The position numbers were made by a program, and so were the translations under genes. Of a stretch of 64,000 nt of DNA, positions 41,018-49,539 are shown piece after piece (position 1 is the stretch's first letter; the number at the start of each line of letters is the position of its first letter). The notes beneath the pieces were generated by a model. That model searched no databases. It worked only from the letters and a program-made list of their open reading frames with translations, and was not told where the DNA came from. Source of the DNA: Asticcacaulis sp. YBE204 (GTDB lineage Bacteria > Pseudomonadota > Alphaproteobacteria > Caulobacterales > Caulobacteraceae). Location: assembly GCF_000495855.1 (NCBI RefSeq), contig NZ_AWGF01000004.1, positions 186,001 to 250,000 on the forward strand, written 5' to 3'.

Positions 41018-42700
41018 ATGAAATCAGCTCTTTTTGCAGGGCTTATCCTGTGCTGGGCGGCGATAGCTTCGCCCGTGCAGGCGCAAACCCTGCCCCCCGC
41101 ACAAAACCCGGTCAGGGAATACAGCCTGACCATCGACCGCCAGCCCGTGGCCATCGGGGGCAAACCGGTCAGCAAGATCACCGTCAACGGCACGATCCCC
41201 GGTCCCGTCCTGCGCTTTACGGAAGGCGACGAGGCCGTCATCCACGTCACCAACGCCATGAAAGGCGAGGCGACCTCGATCCACTGGCACGGCCTTCTGC
41301 TGCCGGGTCTGATGGACGGCGCGCCGGGATTCAATGGCTTCAAAGGCATCGCACCGGGCGAAACCTTCACCTACCGCTTTAAAATCCGTCAGTCCGGCAC
41401 CTACTGGTATCATGCCCATACTCTGGGTCAGGAGGCCGACGGCCTCTATGCCGGGATCGTCATCGATCCCGTCGCGCCCGACCCCATAAAGGCCGACCGC
41501 GACTATGTGGTGCTGCTGTCCGATTATCATCAGGACGGCGCCGAGCGCATTCTAGGCAATCTGAAAACATCTTCCGAGTACTACCAGTATAACCGCCGCA
41601 CGGTGGGCGATTTCGTCAGGGATGCGCGTACTCAGGGTATCGGCAAGGCGCTGAGGACCGCAAAGGACTGGGGCCGGATGCGCATGCTGCCGACGGATTT
41701 GTCGGATGTGACAGGCTATCGATTCCTGATCAACGGTATGGATCAGAGCTGGACTGGGCTGTTCCGGTCGGGCGAGCGCGTGCGGCTGCGCTTTATCAAT
41801 GCCTCGGCCATGACGATGTACGATGTGCGCATTCCGGGCCTGAAAATGACGGTGGTCGCCGCCGACGGTCAGCCGGTGCAGCCGGTCGAGGTCGACGAAT
41901 TCCGCTTCGGCAATGCCGAGACCTACGACGTCATCGTCACGCCAGAAGAGGACAGAGCCTATACCATCGCCGCAGAAGCGCTGGACCGCACGGGCTTCGC
42001 GCTCGGTACGCTGGCCTCGCGTGAGGGTATGACCGGCGAAAAGCCTGCGCCACGATCGCGCGCGGTCCTCAGCATGGGCGACATGAATATGGAGCTCATG
42101 ATGCGCGACGACCCCTATATGGATATGAGCGACATGGACCTGACCAGCGGCTGGGCAAAGACCGGTGCGCCGGAAGGGGCGAAGGTTCTGGCCTATGGCG
42201 ACCTCAAAAGCCTGACGCCGCAACCCGACCTGCGCGAGCCGACGCGCGAGATCGAGGTGCGGCTGGGCGGCAATATGGAGCGCTATATCTGGACGATCAC
42301 CGCGCTCAAACAGCAAAGCGGTAGCGCAAGTAAAAGCAAGGTGTTCGATCCGAAGGATGGGTTTACGCTGGGCTGGAACGAGCGCGTGCGCCTGACCTAC
42401 GTCAACGAAACCATGATGGCGCATCCGATCCATCTGCACGGCATGTTCACCCAGCTTGAGAACGGGCAGGCGGCGGCCGAGCGCCCCAACAAGCACACCG
42501 TCATCGTCCCGCCGGGGCAAAGCGTGTCGGTTCTGCTGACGGCGAACGAAGCCGGCGACTGGCCGTTCCATTGCCACCTGCTGTTCCATATGGCGTCAGG
42601 CATGATGACCACGGTCACCGTCGCCGCACCCGATGCCGATTTGACACCGCCGGAGTCTGCGAAGGCCAAAGATCAGGGGGCGCACCATGACCATCATTAA
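41018..42700 (+). CDS. copA: CopA-type multicopper oxidase
   Basis: The protein is 560 residues from ATG 41018; a TTG 6 bp upstream is also open. It has a signal peptide (ALFAGLILCWAAIASPVQAQ), then three cupredoxin domains with all four copper motifs: SIHWHGLLLPG, GTYWYHAHT, HPIHLHGMF and PFHCHLLFHMASGM. A Met-rich insert (MGDMNMELMMRDDPYMDMSDMDL region, near residues 350-372) is typical of CopA and CueO and binds extra copper. It oxidises Cu(I) to the less toxic Cu(II) in the periplasm. The next gene, copB, overlaps by 14 nt. Confidence 0.95.
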   Translation: MKSALFAGLILCWAAIASPVQAQTLPPAQNPVREYSLTIDRQPVAIGGKPVSKITVNGTIPGPVLRFTEGDEAVIHVTNAMKGEATSIHWHGLLLPGLMDGAPGFNGFKGIAPGETFTYRFKIRQSGTYWYHAHTLGQEADGLYAGIVIDPVAPDPIKADRDYVVLLSDYHQDGAERILGNLKTSSEYYQYNRRTVGDFVRDARTQGIGKALRTAKDWGRMRMLPTDLSDVTGYRFLINGMDQSWTGLFRSGERVRLRFINASAMTMYDVRIPGLKMTVVAADGQPVQPVEVDEFRFGNAETYDVIVTPEEDRAYTIAAEALDRTGFALGTLASREGMTGEKPAPRSRAVLSMGDMNMELMMRDDPYMDMSDMDLTSGWAKTGAPEGAKVLAYGDLKSLTPQPDLREPTREIEVRLGGNMERYIWTITALKQQSGSASKSKVFDPKDGFTLGWNERVRLTYVNETMMAHPIHLHGMFTQLENGQAAAERPNKHTVIVPPGQSVSVLLTANEAGDWPFHCHLLFHMASGMMTTVTVAAPDADLTPPESAKAKDQGAHHDHH

Positions 42701-43379
42701 AGGCGCCGCGCTTCTGGCGCTGTTGATGCCGGTCGTGGCCCATGCGCAGGATCGCGCGCACGACCATACCGGCACGATCTATCACGCCGTGCGGCTGGAG
42801 ACCGGTATTGCGCGGCACGACGGTCAGGATGTCGGGCAATGGGATATCGATGGCTGGGTGGGGGGCGACCGGCACAAGTTGTGGGTCAAGGGCGAGGGCG
42901 AGGACAGGAACGGCGACCTGTCGCTGCTCTACAGCCGCAATGTCGCGACCTTCTGGGACGCCCAGATCGGGGTGCGACAGGATTTCGGCGACAGCGATCA
43001 CGCCTATCTCAGCGCCGGGATCAACGGACTGGCACCCTATTTCTTTGAAACCGAGGCGCGGGTCTTCCTCCGCGACGATGGGGCGATCAGCGCGCGGTTG
43101 CGGCAATCCAACGAGTGGCTTCTGACCAACCGCCTGATCGCCGAACCGTCGCTGGCGATCGATTATAACGCCCGCGAAGACCGCGCTCTGGGCCTCGGCA
43201 CGGGCCTGACCCAGGCAGAGGTGGCGATTCAGGTGCGTTATGAGTTCAGTCGCCGTTTCGCGCCCTATGTCGAACTTCGCCATGCGCAAAAGCTCGGTTC
43301 GACGCGGGACATGGCGGAGAGTAAGGGAGAGGAGCCTTCGGAGAACAGGGTGAGCGTCGGCATTCGCTGGCTGTTCTAA
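42687..43379 (+). CDS. copB: Copper resistance outer-membrane protein CopB
   Basis: The 230-residue protein has a signal peptide (MTIIKGAALLALLMPVVAHAQ) and the CopB pattern: YHAVRLETGIARHDGQDVGQWDIDGWVGGDRHKLWVK, YSRNVATFWDAQIGVRQDFG, and a final beta strand ENRVSVGIRWLF ending in Phe, as in outer-membrane barrels. CopB works with CopA in copper sequestration. The usual Met-rich N-terminus of Pseudomonas CopB is much reduced here (a short DRAHDHTG remains). The start overlaps the copA end by 14 nt, so the genes are translationally coupled. Confidence 0.93.
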   Translation: MTIIKGAALLALLMPVVAHAQDRAHDHTGTIYHAVRLETGIARHDGQDVGQWDIDGWVGGDRHKLWVKGEGEDRNGDLSLLYSRNVATFWDAQIGVRQDFGDSDHAYLSAGINGLAPYFFETEARVFLRDDGAISARLRQSNEWLLTNRLIAEPSLAIDYNAREDRALGLGTGLTQAEVAIQVRYEFSRRFAPYVELRHAQKLGSTRDMAESKGEEPSENRVSVGIRWLF

Positions 43380-43440
43380 GTCGATGCCGTAGCGGCACCG
43401 ACTTGCCAAGATCACCTATATCCGCGATAGGAGGCGGATT

Positions 43441-44466
43441 ATGACTGACACCCCACCGCACACCTTCAGTGTGGCGCCCATGATGGATTGGACCGACCGT
43501 CATTGTCGGGCTTTTCACCGCACCCTGACGCGCCACGCTTTGCTTTATACAGAGATGGTGACCTCGCGCGCCATCATCCACGGCGATCAGGATAAGCTGC
43601 TGGGCTTTTCCGAGGTCGAGCACCCCGTCGCCCTGCAACTGGGCGGGTCCGATCCGGATGAGTTGGCGGCCTGTGCCAGGATCGCCGAGGCGCGTGGCTA
43701 CGACGAGGTCAATCTCAACTGCGGCTGCCCGTCCGATCGTGTACAGTCCGGCAGCTTCGGCGCGTGCCTGATGCGCGAACCTCAGCTTGTCGCCGATTGT
43801 ATGCAGGCGATGGGAGAAGCGACGCGCCTGCCGGTGACCGTGAAATGCCGTATCGGGGTCGATGATCAGGACGAGCAGCTGGCCCTGTTCGCACTGGTCG
43901 AGGCCTGTGCCAGGGCGGGGGTGAACACCTTCATCGTCCATGCGCGCAAGGCGTGGCTGAAAGGCCTGTCGCCCAAGGAAAACCGCGACATCCCGCCGCT
44001 GAACTACGACCTGGTTTATGCGCTGAAGCGGGCTTATCCCGACCTGACGATTTCGATCAATGGCGGCATCGGGACGCTGGAGGCCGCGCAAGGCCATCTG
44101 AGCCACGTCGATGGCGTCATGCTGGGCCGAGTAGCCTATCACGAACCGGCGCTGCTGGGGCAGGTCGATCGCCTGTTCTTCGGGGCGGAGGCGGACGTGA
44201 CGCCGTTCGAGGCGCTGGCGGCCTATCGCCCTTACATGGCGCAGCAGCTTGGGGTCGGAGTGCATCTGCCGGCGATCACGCGGCACATGCTGGGCCTGAT
44301 GCACGGCTTGCCAGGGGCGCGGGCCTTCCGCCGTATCCTGACGGTGGAGTCGATCCGTCCGGGCGCGGGGATCGAGGTGCTGGACGAGGCCGAGGCTGCC
44401 GTCCACGAGGCGATGAACGCCGCCAGTGCAAGGCGTGAAGCCTATGCAGAAAGTTTACGGGTGTAA
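43441..44466 (+). CDS. dusA: tRNA-dihydrouridine(20/20a) synthase
   Basis: The 341-residue FMN enzyme opens with FSVAPMMDWTDRHCRAFHR. The catalytic Cys lies in LNCGCPSDRVQSGSFGACLM, and the flavin/tRNA motifs VKCRIGVDD, FIVHARKAWLKGLSPKENR and NGGIGT are present. The pattern QLGGSDPDELAACA with KAWLKGLSPKENR is that of the DusA subgroup, which reduces U20/U20a in tRNA D loops. ATG 43441 follows GATAGGAGGCGGATT, a strong ribosome-binding site. The 3' end overlaps the convergent protease gene by 12 nt. Confidence 0.95.
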   Translation: MTDTPPHTFSVAPMMDWTDRHCRAFHRTLTRHALLYTEMVTSRAIIHGDQDKLLGFSEVEHPVALQLGGSDPDELAACARIAEARGYDEVNLNCGCPSDRVQSGSFGACLMREPQLVADCMQAMGEATRLPVTVKCRIGVDDQDEQLALFALVEACARAGVNTFIVHARKAWLKGLSPKENRDIPPLNYDLVYALKRAYPDLTISINGGIGTLEAAQGHLSHVDGVMLGRVAYHEPALLGQVDRLFFGAEADVTPFEALAAYRPYMAQQLGVGVHLPAITRHMLGLMHGLPGARAFRRILTVESIRPGAGIEVLDEAEAAVHEAMNAASARREAYAESLRV

Positions 44467-44985
44467 GATCAGGCTGCGCGGCGTGGCCTCGAAGCGGCTC
44501 AGACGGCCGAGATAGCTCATGCCGAGCAGCGAGGTCGAAAGGCCCTGCGGGATGACCAGGGCCTCAACCTTTTCCATGCGGCTCTGACCGACGCCCATGC
44601 TGTCGATCACCACGCGGGCGGCAAACGTCTTGCCGCTGGCGGTCGAGACTTCCTGATCGTAGGACAAGGCCTTGAGGTCGATGCCCATGCGGCGGGCGTC
44701 CTCCGGCGTCAGGGCAACGACCGAAGCGCCGGTATCGACGAGAAATTTCACGACAGTGGTATTGACGCGCGCTTCGGCCCAGAAATGGCCGTCGGCCGCC
44801 TTGGGGATGGCAGTGATGCCGCCGCTTGGGGTCGCCGATGTGGTGAAGGCGGCGGCGCTGGTCTGAACCATGGTGAAGGTGTCCGCCGCGCTTTGTTTCA
44901 CGAAGCCGTCGTTTTTCGCGACGATCAGGCCGGTGGCCACGGCGCTTGATACAGCGCAGGCGAGGATAAAGGCGGACTTCAACAT
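44455..44985 (-). CDS. Retropepsin-like clan AA aspartic protease (TIGR02281 type)
   Basis: The protein is 176 residues from ATG 44985 (MLKSAFILACAVSS); a frame to 45039 adds an unsupported stretch. An N-terminal signal anchor is followed by one retropepsin domain: VKFLVDTGASVVALTPEDARRMG with the catalytic Asp, flap sequence STASGKTFAARVV, and TSLLGMSYLGRLSRFE. As a single-domain aspartic protease it would act as a dimer. Such proteins are common in alphaproteobacteria and mostly uncharacterised; they are likely periplasmic. The gene converges with dusA. Confidence 0.9.
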   Translation of the reverse strand: MLKSAFILACAVSSAVATGLIVAKNDGFVKQSAADTFTMVQTSAAAFTTSATPSGGITAIPKAADGHFWAEARVNTTVVKFLVDTGASVVALTPEDARRMGIDLKALSYDQEVSTASGKTFAARVVIDSMGVGQSRMEKVEALVIPQGLSTSLLGMSYLGRLSRFEATPRSLILHP

Positions 44986-45039
44986 GGTACTTTCGGACAC
45001 CCGGAGCGCAATTCTTGCTTGGGATGAGCCTAACCGCAT

Positions 45040-45325
45040 AAGGTTGTTTTAGTGTGAATCGTTAAAATGAGACGTATTCGGACTATTTTGATTTAAAAAT
45101 TTCATTTGCATTAAAAATTTAAATGAATTAAATCAATAAATTAATGATTATAATGTAAAATTTATAGTCTGTTATCGGATTAATTCTTGTCATATTTTTA
45201 AAATGTGCGACATTGGTATCCGACGCGGCGACAGCTGAGAGATGTGCAATCCCCCTTAAAAGGCTGACCTTCTGAGAGTTTGCGACGCGTCTTCTTATTC
45301 ATCTGATGGAAAAGGAGACGCACTG
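45040..45325. other. AT-rich intergenic region, no gene seen
   Basis: The 286 bp between the protease gene and the 44-residue ORF are strongly AT-rich (45060-45200 consists largely of A/T tracts). They presumably hold divergent promoters. No RNA gene, repeat or ORF is convincing. Confidence 0.5.
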
Positions 45326-45460
45326 ATGAATGACACTGAAAAGAAACAACACGCAATGACGTCCTTCGCCCTGTTCGGGGGCGTGTTTCTGGGCGGCAAA
45401 CCGAAGGACCAGCGGGTGATCAGCCGCCCGCAGGACTTCCGCCCCTTCGACAAGAAGTAG
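45326..45460 (+). CDS. Small protein, 44 residues
   Basis: ATG 45326 has an excellent AAAGGAGACGCACTG leader. The ORF encodes 44 residues with a polar start (MNDTEKKQHAMTSFALFGG) and a basic, Pro-containing end (VISRPQDFRPFDKK). GC content and codon use match the host, and the stop is followed after 10 bp by a strong terminator. The short hydrophobic centre (FALFGGVFLGG) could associate with membrane. No family was recognised. The leader, ORF and terminator together make it likely to be real. Confidence 0.6.
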   Translation: MNDTEKKQHAMTSFALFGGVFLGGKPKDQRVISRPQDFRPFDKK

Positions 45461-45470
45461 GCGAGCATGA

Positions 45471-45504
45471 AAAAAGCCCCGTGGTCGAACCACGGGGCTT
45501 TTTC
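45471..45504. terminator. Bidirectional rho-independent terminator
   Basis: The stem AAAAAGCCCCGTGG / CCACGGGGCTTTTT with loop TCGAA has T-tracts on both strands. It can end the small ORF on the plus strand and the exported protein gene (45577) on the minus strand. Confidence 0.9.
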
Positions 45505-45576
45505 TATTTATCGGCTCAAGCCGCCATTGAAGCGGCGGCCAAGGTGGCATAGCCACCGCCCGGCGAGGGACTAAAT

Positions 45577-45954
45577 CTAGTTCGAGGCCAGCTTCACGCC
45601 CGCCTTGGCTTCGGCGGCGGCCATGTTCGGCGACGCCTTGGTGATCTTCACCGACGGCGACGACCCACCGGCGCCGAAACGGGCCGAGCCCTCGACCCAG
45701 TACAGGCCGTCCGTGCTGAGGAAGTTGTATTTGAATTCGATGATGTAGGTGCCGGCGCGGTTTTCGCAGCTCGACAGATTGACCATCTGCTTGCCGGTCA
45801 CGGGGACGACCTTCGATACGGCGGTCTTGGCGATACCGGCGGCCAGCGTACCGGCTTCGCCCTGCTGGGTGTCATCGCATTCGGCGGCAAAGGTTTGGGT
45901 GCCCAGCGCGCCAAGGCCGGCGACGAGGGCGATCATGAGGGTTTTGTGTTTCAT
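45577..45954 (-). CDS. Small exported protein, tandem family member 1
   Basis: The 125-residue protein has a signal peptide (MKHKTLMIALVAGLGALGTQTFAAE) and the conserved core of a three-member local family: GKQMVNLSSCENRAGTYIIEFKYNFL, GLYWVEGSARFGAGG and a C-terminal AKAGVKLASN. Two Cys (in ECDD and SSCE) probably form a disulfide. The ATG is preceded by AAGGAGCTACAGAG. It is the most divergent copy; the others are at 46198 and 46756. The function is unknown. Each copy stands alone with its own flanking hairpin and is probably transcribed separately. Confidence 0.78.
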   Translation of the reverse strand: MKHKTLMIALVAGLGALGTQTFAAECDDTQQGEAGTLAAGIAKTAVSKVVPVTGKQMVNLSSCENRAGTYIIEFKYNFLSTDGLYWVEGSARFGAGGSSPSVKITKASPNMAAAEAKAGVKLASN

Positions 45955-46140
45955 CTCTGTAGCTCCTTGATTTCTTCAGGATGGCTTCACTCTAAACAGG
46001 AATGAATAATTCTGAGTTAAATCAAGGCTTACGCTTTATTTACCGTCCTTAATTCCCGATTTCGGAAAACGTTATTACGTAAGGACCCAAGTCTTAACGG
46101 CCAAAACGCCGTGGAAAATTATTTTAAAAAAATATCGAAA

Positions 46141-46187
46141 AACAAAAAGGATTGTGCCGGAAGGCCTGCGGTCAGGCCCTCCGGCAA
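46141..46187 (-). terminator. Terminator of tandem family member 2
   Basis: On the minus strand a 14-bp stem with one mismatch (TGCCGGAGGGCCTG / CAGGCCTTCCGGCA) is followed by CAATCCTTTTTGTT. It lies 11 bp after the stop codon of the gene at 46198. Confidence 0.75.
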
Positions 46188-46197
46188 CTGAGACAGC

Positions 46198-46563
46198 TTA
46201 TTTCGCCGCCAGCTTGATGCCGGCCTTGGCGGTGGCGTCGGCCAGGTTCGGGCTCATCTTCTTCAGCTTGATTTCGCTGAGGTTGGCGCCCTGCATACGG
46301 GCATTGCCTTCGACCCAGTACAGGCCGTCCGCGCCCAGAAAGTTGAACTTGAATTCGGCATAGATGCCGCCGGGTGCGGTTTCGCACATGCTCAGATTGA
46401 CCATCTGCTTGCCTTCGATGGCGACGGCCTTCGAGACGGCGGTAGCGGCGGCGGCGGAAATCGCCTTGCCTGTAGCGGCTTCTTCAGACCCGCTGCATTC
46501 GGCGAAAGCCGGTACGGCCAGGGCAGACAAGACAAAGGCGGAAATGAGGGCGCTTTTGAACAC
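46198..46563 (-). CDS. Small exported protein, tandem family member 2, GTG start
   Basis: The protein is 121 residues if it starts at GTG 46563 (MFKSALISAFVLSALAVPAFAE); the longer frame to 46617 is leader. The core GKQMVNLSMCETAPGGIYAEFKFNFLGADGLYWVEGNAR is shared with the copies at 45577 and 46756. Upstream, TTCAGAAAGAGTCTACA is almost the same as before copy 3, so start and ribosome-binding site were inherited by duplication. It has two Cys in the same places as the other copies. Secreted or periplasmic; function unknown. Confidence 0.76.
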   Translation of the reverse strand: MFKSALISAFVLSALAVPAFAECSGSEEAATGKAISAAAATAVSKAVAIEGKQMVNLSMCETAPGGIYAEFKFNFLGADGLYWVEGNARMQGANLSEIKLKKMSPNLADATAKAGIKLAAK

Positions 46564-46755
46564 TGTAGACTCTTTCTGAATGTAAATCAGGGCTTTGGCC
46601 CCGTTAAGGATGTTCACCGCCTTTTTCGGCAGCTCACTCCTGAATACATATGTCTGCTTAATTCCGAGTGAATCATCACACGTTTCAGACGAGAATCTAC
46701 AGGCATGACCGGATGGGACGCGGGGCGTTAACCCACCCGGTCAGGCGCAGCAGAT

Positions 46756-47124
46756 TTAGTTCGACGCGAGCTTGACACCCGACTTGGCCGAGGCGTCGGC
46801 CAGGTTCGGGCTCAGGCGCTTCAGCTTCAGTTCGCTGACGGCGCCGCCCTTGACGCGGGCCGAGCCTTCGACCCAGTACAGACCACCGGCACCGAGGAAA
46901 TTGTACTTGAATTCGGCAAAGGCGCCGCCACCGGCGGCTTCGCAGGTGTTGATGCTGACCATCTGCTTGCCTTCGACCGGCACGGCCTTGGCGACAGCGG
47001 CGGCGGTGGCCGAAGCGATGGCCTTACCCGTGGCGGCTTCCTGGGCTTCGTCACATTCGGCAAAGGCCGGGGCGGCGAAAGCGGCAAAGGCGGCGACGGC
47101 GAGGAGGGGGAGGCACTTGGACAA
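46756..47124 (-). CDS. Small exported protein, tandem family member 3, TTG start
   Basis: The protein is 122 residues from TTG 47124 (MSKCLPLLAVAAFAAFAAPAFAE). The leader TTCAGAAAGAGTTATACC matches that of member 2. The core GKQMVSINTCEAAGGGAFAEFKYNFLGAGGLYWVEGSAR and the ending SAKSGVKLASN are conserved. A frame up to 47211 lacks signal-peptide character. It ends near an inverted repeat, TGACCGGATGGG...CCCACCCGGTCA (46705-46743). A non-AUG start in both member 2 and member 3 may keep translation low. Function unknown. Confidence 0.75.
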   Translation of the reverse strand: MSKCLPLLAVAAFAAFAAPAFAECDEAQEAATGKAIASATAAAVAKAVPVEGKQMVSINTCEAAGGGAFAEFKYNFLGAGGLYWVEGSARVKGGAVSELKLKRLSPNLADASAKSGVKLASN

Positions 47125-47384
47125 GGTATAACTCTTTCTGAATATATCGGGACATTCGGTCCCGGCGGGAGGTCTCTGACAGTGTTGTCGTGCGGTATTA
47201 TCTGACGACATGAAACGGTTTTACAGCAAGAGTATTTAATTTCACGTGAATCTATTGTGCAGTGCGGTTGTGTTTTGAAAAATTTTTCACAGATAATATA
47301 TTTAAGGTCCGTTAAGACTAATAATTGTCTTTTAATCCGTTTTTAAGCTTGGTCTTCAAGACAATGGATTGGCGGCAGACCATG
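47125..47384. other. AT-rich intergenic region, no gene seen
   Basis: This is the promoter side of family member 3 and the downstream side of the chemoreceptor gene. It contains runs such as AAAAATTTTTCACAG and TAATATATTTAAGG but no ORF or RNA signature that I can support. Confidence 0.5.
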
Positions 47385-47420
47385 AAAAAAGCCCTCCGGC
47401 AGATACCGGAGGGCTTTTTT
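47385..47420. terminator. Rho-independent terminator of the chemoreceptor gene
   Basis: AAAAAAGCCCTCCGG / CCGGAGGGCTTTTTT with loop CAGATA has T-tracts on both strands. It lies 45 bp after the minus-strand chemoreceptor stop codon. Confidence 0.9.
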
Positions 47421-47464
47421 GTCGTGAGTTGCCTGTAGGGCCGTACAGGCTTTGAGCAGATGCT

Positions 47465-49186
47465 TTAGGCGGCCGTCAGTTCCGACAGGAAGCGACGGAT
47501 GTTCTCGCTCATGGCTTCGGTGCGTTGCGTCAGCTGACGCGCGGCGCCGAGCATCTCGGTCGAGGCCTTTTCGGTGTCGGCGGCAGAGGCCGACAGCTGC
47601 GAGACCGACGAAGACGCGGTGGTGGTGCCGTCCGAGGCTTCGTTGACGTTACGGGCGATTTCGTTGGTCGCGTCGCCTTGCTGATGGACCGAGTCGGCGA
47701 TGGACGAGGCGATCTCGTTCATGTGCTTGATCGTCGCGCCGATGCCGCGGATGGCGGCGACGCCGTTTTGCGCCGCGGACTGGATGTCCTTGATGCGATC
47801 GCGGATTTCGTCGGTCGCCTTGGCGGTTTGCTGGGCCAGCGACTTCACTTCCGAGGCGACGACCGCGAAGCCCTTGCCCGCTTCACCGGCACGTGCCGAT
47901 TCGATCGTGGCGTTGAGCGCCAGCAGGTTGGTTTGCTGAGCAATCGCGTTGATCAGGTCGACGACTTCGCCGATCTGGTCGGCGGCGCGGCTGAGTTCGA
48001 CCATCGACTCGTTGGTCTTGTCGGCTTCCGACACGGCTTCGGCGGCGATTTCCACCGAGCGGACGGCCTGGTCGCCGATGACGCCGATCGAGGCGGACAG
48101 TTCGGTCGTCGCCGAGGCCACGTTCTGAACGTTGTCGGCCGAGTTGCGGATCGAAGACACGGCCTGTTGCGAGCGGCGTTCGTTCTCACCGGCGATGGTC
48201 AGAAGCGTGCGGCCGTTGGCGTCGAGGTCGGAGGCTGCGGCCGACAGGGCGTCGAGCATGTCCTGGGCTTCGTGGCGGAAGCGTTCGGCCAGTTCGCCCA
48301 TCTGACGGGTGCGCTCTTCGCGGGTCTTCATGGTGGCGGCTTCGATTTCGGCGAGGCGCTGCTTTTCTTCGGCATTGGCCTTGAAGACGTTGAGGCTGTC
48401 GACGACGGACTTCAGTTCGTCACCGCGCGTCAGGGCCTGAATATCGACATGCAGGTTGCCGTTGGCCAGTTCCTCGGTCGTCTTGGCGATACGGTTGATA
48501 CCGGTCACCGTGGTGCGCGAGAAGAAGTAGGCGATACCGCAGGAGAGGGCGGCCATGATCACGGCGAAGATCGTCAGCATCGACACACCGGCGGTCTGAG
48601 CGGCCTTGGCGGCTTCGGCGTCGGCCTTGGCGGCGGCGACCTGACCGTCGATGATCTTGTCGGAGATCTTCGACATCTTGGCGTAGCCTTCGTCGAACTG
48701 CGACATCAGGGGGGCGACCGACGGGAAATCGACGGTCATGACCGAACCGGCGAATTCGACGGCTTCCTTATAGGTCTTCACTTCCTTGCCGAGCGCTTCG
48801 AGGTCTTTCTTCTTCTCGGCGTCGGTGGTCTTGCCCGCCATGTCCTTGATCTGGGTCTCGATCTTGGCGAGGTCCTGCGTCACCAGCGACACGCGCTGTT
48901 CGCCATTGGTGGCGGTGCCGGAGGCCTGCGCCGTCAGGGCGCCGAAGAACTGGCCGTTGGCTTCCTTGATCGCCGACTTGATGTCGCCCATTTCCTGCAC
49001 GTTGCGCAGGCTGACATTGTTGATGGTGTCGATGGCCTTGCCCTGCGTGTTCATGGTCACGACGGCGCCACCGGCCAACGCCACGATCAGCGCCGTGGCG
49101 ACCGCCGCCGGCGTCATGAATTTCAAGGTAAACGACCAGTTTGCGATACTGATCTTGCCGCCGTTGGCGGATTTGGACTTTGTCAT
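47465..49186 (-). CDS. Methyl-accepting chemotaxis protein
   Basis: The protein is 573 residues from ATG 49186, which has AGGGGCCAAG before it. It has an N-terminal helix (about 20-45), a four-helix-bundle periplasmic domain (about 50-190), a second span (about 200-222), a HAMP domain ([20 protein letters not shown]), and the signalling domain with the hairpin tip [40 protein letters not shown]. The receptor controls CheA and thus flagellar rotation. The C-terminus ([11 protein letters not shown]) has no NWETF-like CheR/CheB tether. The periplasmic domain gives no clue to the ligand. Confidence 0.94.
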   Translation of the reverse strand: MTKSKSANGGKISIANWSFTLKFMTPAAVATALIVALAGGAVVTMNTQGKAIDTINNVSLRNVQEMGDIKSAIKEANGQFFGALTAQASGTATNGEQRVSLVTQDLAKIETQIKDMAGKTTDAEKKKDLEALGKEVKTYKEAVEFAGSVMTVDFPSVAPLMSQFDEGYAKMSKISDKIIDGQVAAAKADAEAAKAAQTAGVSMLTIFAVIMAALSCGIAYFFSRTTVTGINRIAKTTEELANGNLHVDIQALTRGDELKSVVDSLNVFKANAEEKQRLAEIEAATMKTREERTRQMGELAERFRHEAQDMLDALSAAASDLDANGRTLLTIAGENERRSQQAVSSIRNSADNVQNVASATTELSASIGVIGDQAVRSVEIAAEAVSEADKTNESMVELSRAADQIGEVVDLINAIAQQTNLLALNATIESARAGEAGKGFAVVASEVKSLAQQTAKATDEIRDRIKDIQSAAQNGVAAIRGIGATIKHMNEIASSIADSVHQQGDATNEIARNVNEASDGTTTASSSVSQLSASAADTEKASTEMLGAARQLTQRTEAMSENIRRFLSELTAA

Positions 49187-49485
49187 CTTGGCCCCTGACA
49201 CTGAGTTACGTCGTCACGCCCTTGGGAAAGCCATTTCCAGCCGGAACGTGCATTAAGGTTAACAGGGCCGCAAGCGCATGATTTTGCAGACAAAGCGCGA
49301 ATCATCGTTCACTCGGAGACCCCGATTGAGCCTCAAGGTGTCAGAACATAGTTGTTGAATTCCTAACAAACGCGCCCGATTTTTGACGAAATGGGAAAAA
49401 TTTCAGGCGTTTGGTGCGGTCGCGATATTATTCGCTGAAAACCGCTGACACTTTTGGGCATATCGCTCCAAGCATCGTTACGTAC
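49187..49485. other. Intergenic region before the chemoreceptor; contains a hairpin repeat
   Basis: The 299 bp upstream of the chemoreceptor gene hold its presumed promoter and a dispersed hairpin repeat (49421-49465). No ORF is convincing. Confidence 0.5.
49421..49465. repeat. Dispersed hairpin repeat, copy 5
   Basis: CGCGATATTATTCGCTGAAA, then ACCGCTGACACTTTTGGG, then CATATCG. It matches copy 3 (30221) at most positions, including the outer arms CGATAT/ATATCG. Confidence 0.68.
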
Positions 49486-49514
49486 AGAAAACCCCCGGCG
49501 CAGGTCCGGGGGTT
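49486..49514 (-). terminator. Terminator of the cell wall hydrolase gene
   Basis: On the minus strand AACCCCCGG-acctgcg-CCGGGGGTT is followed by TTCTG, a short U-rich end. It lies 25 bp after the stop codon at 49540. Confidence 0.75.
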
Positions 49515-49539
49515 GTGTATATGGCTTTAATATAAAGCC

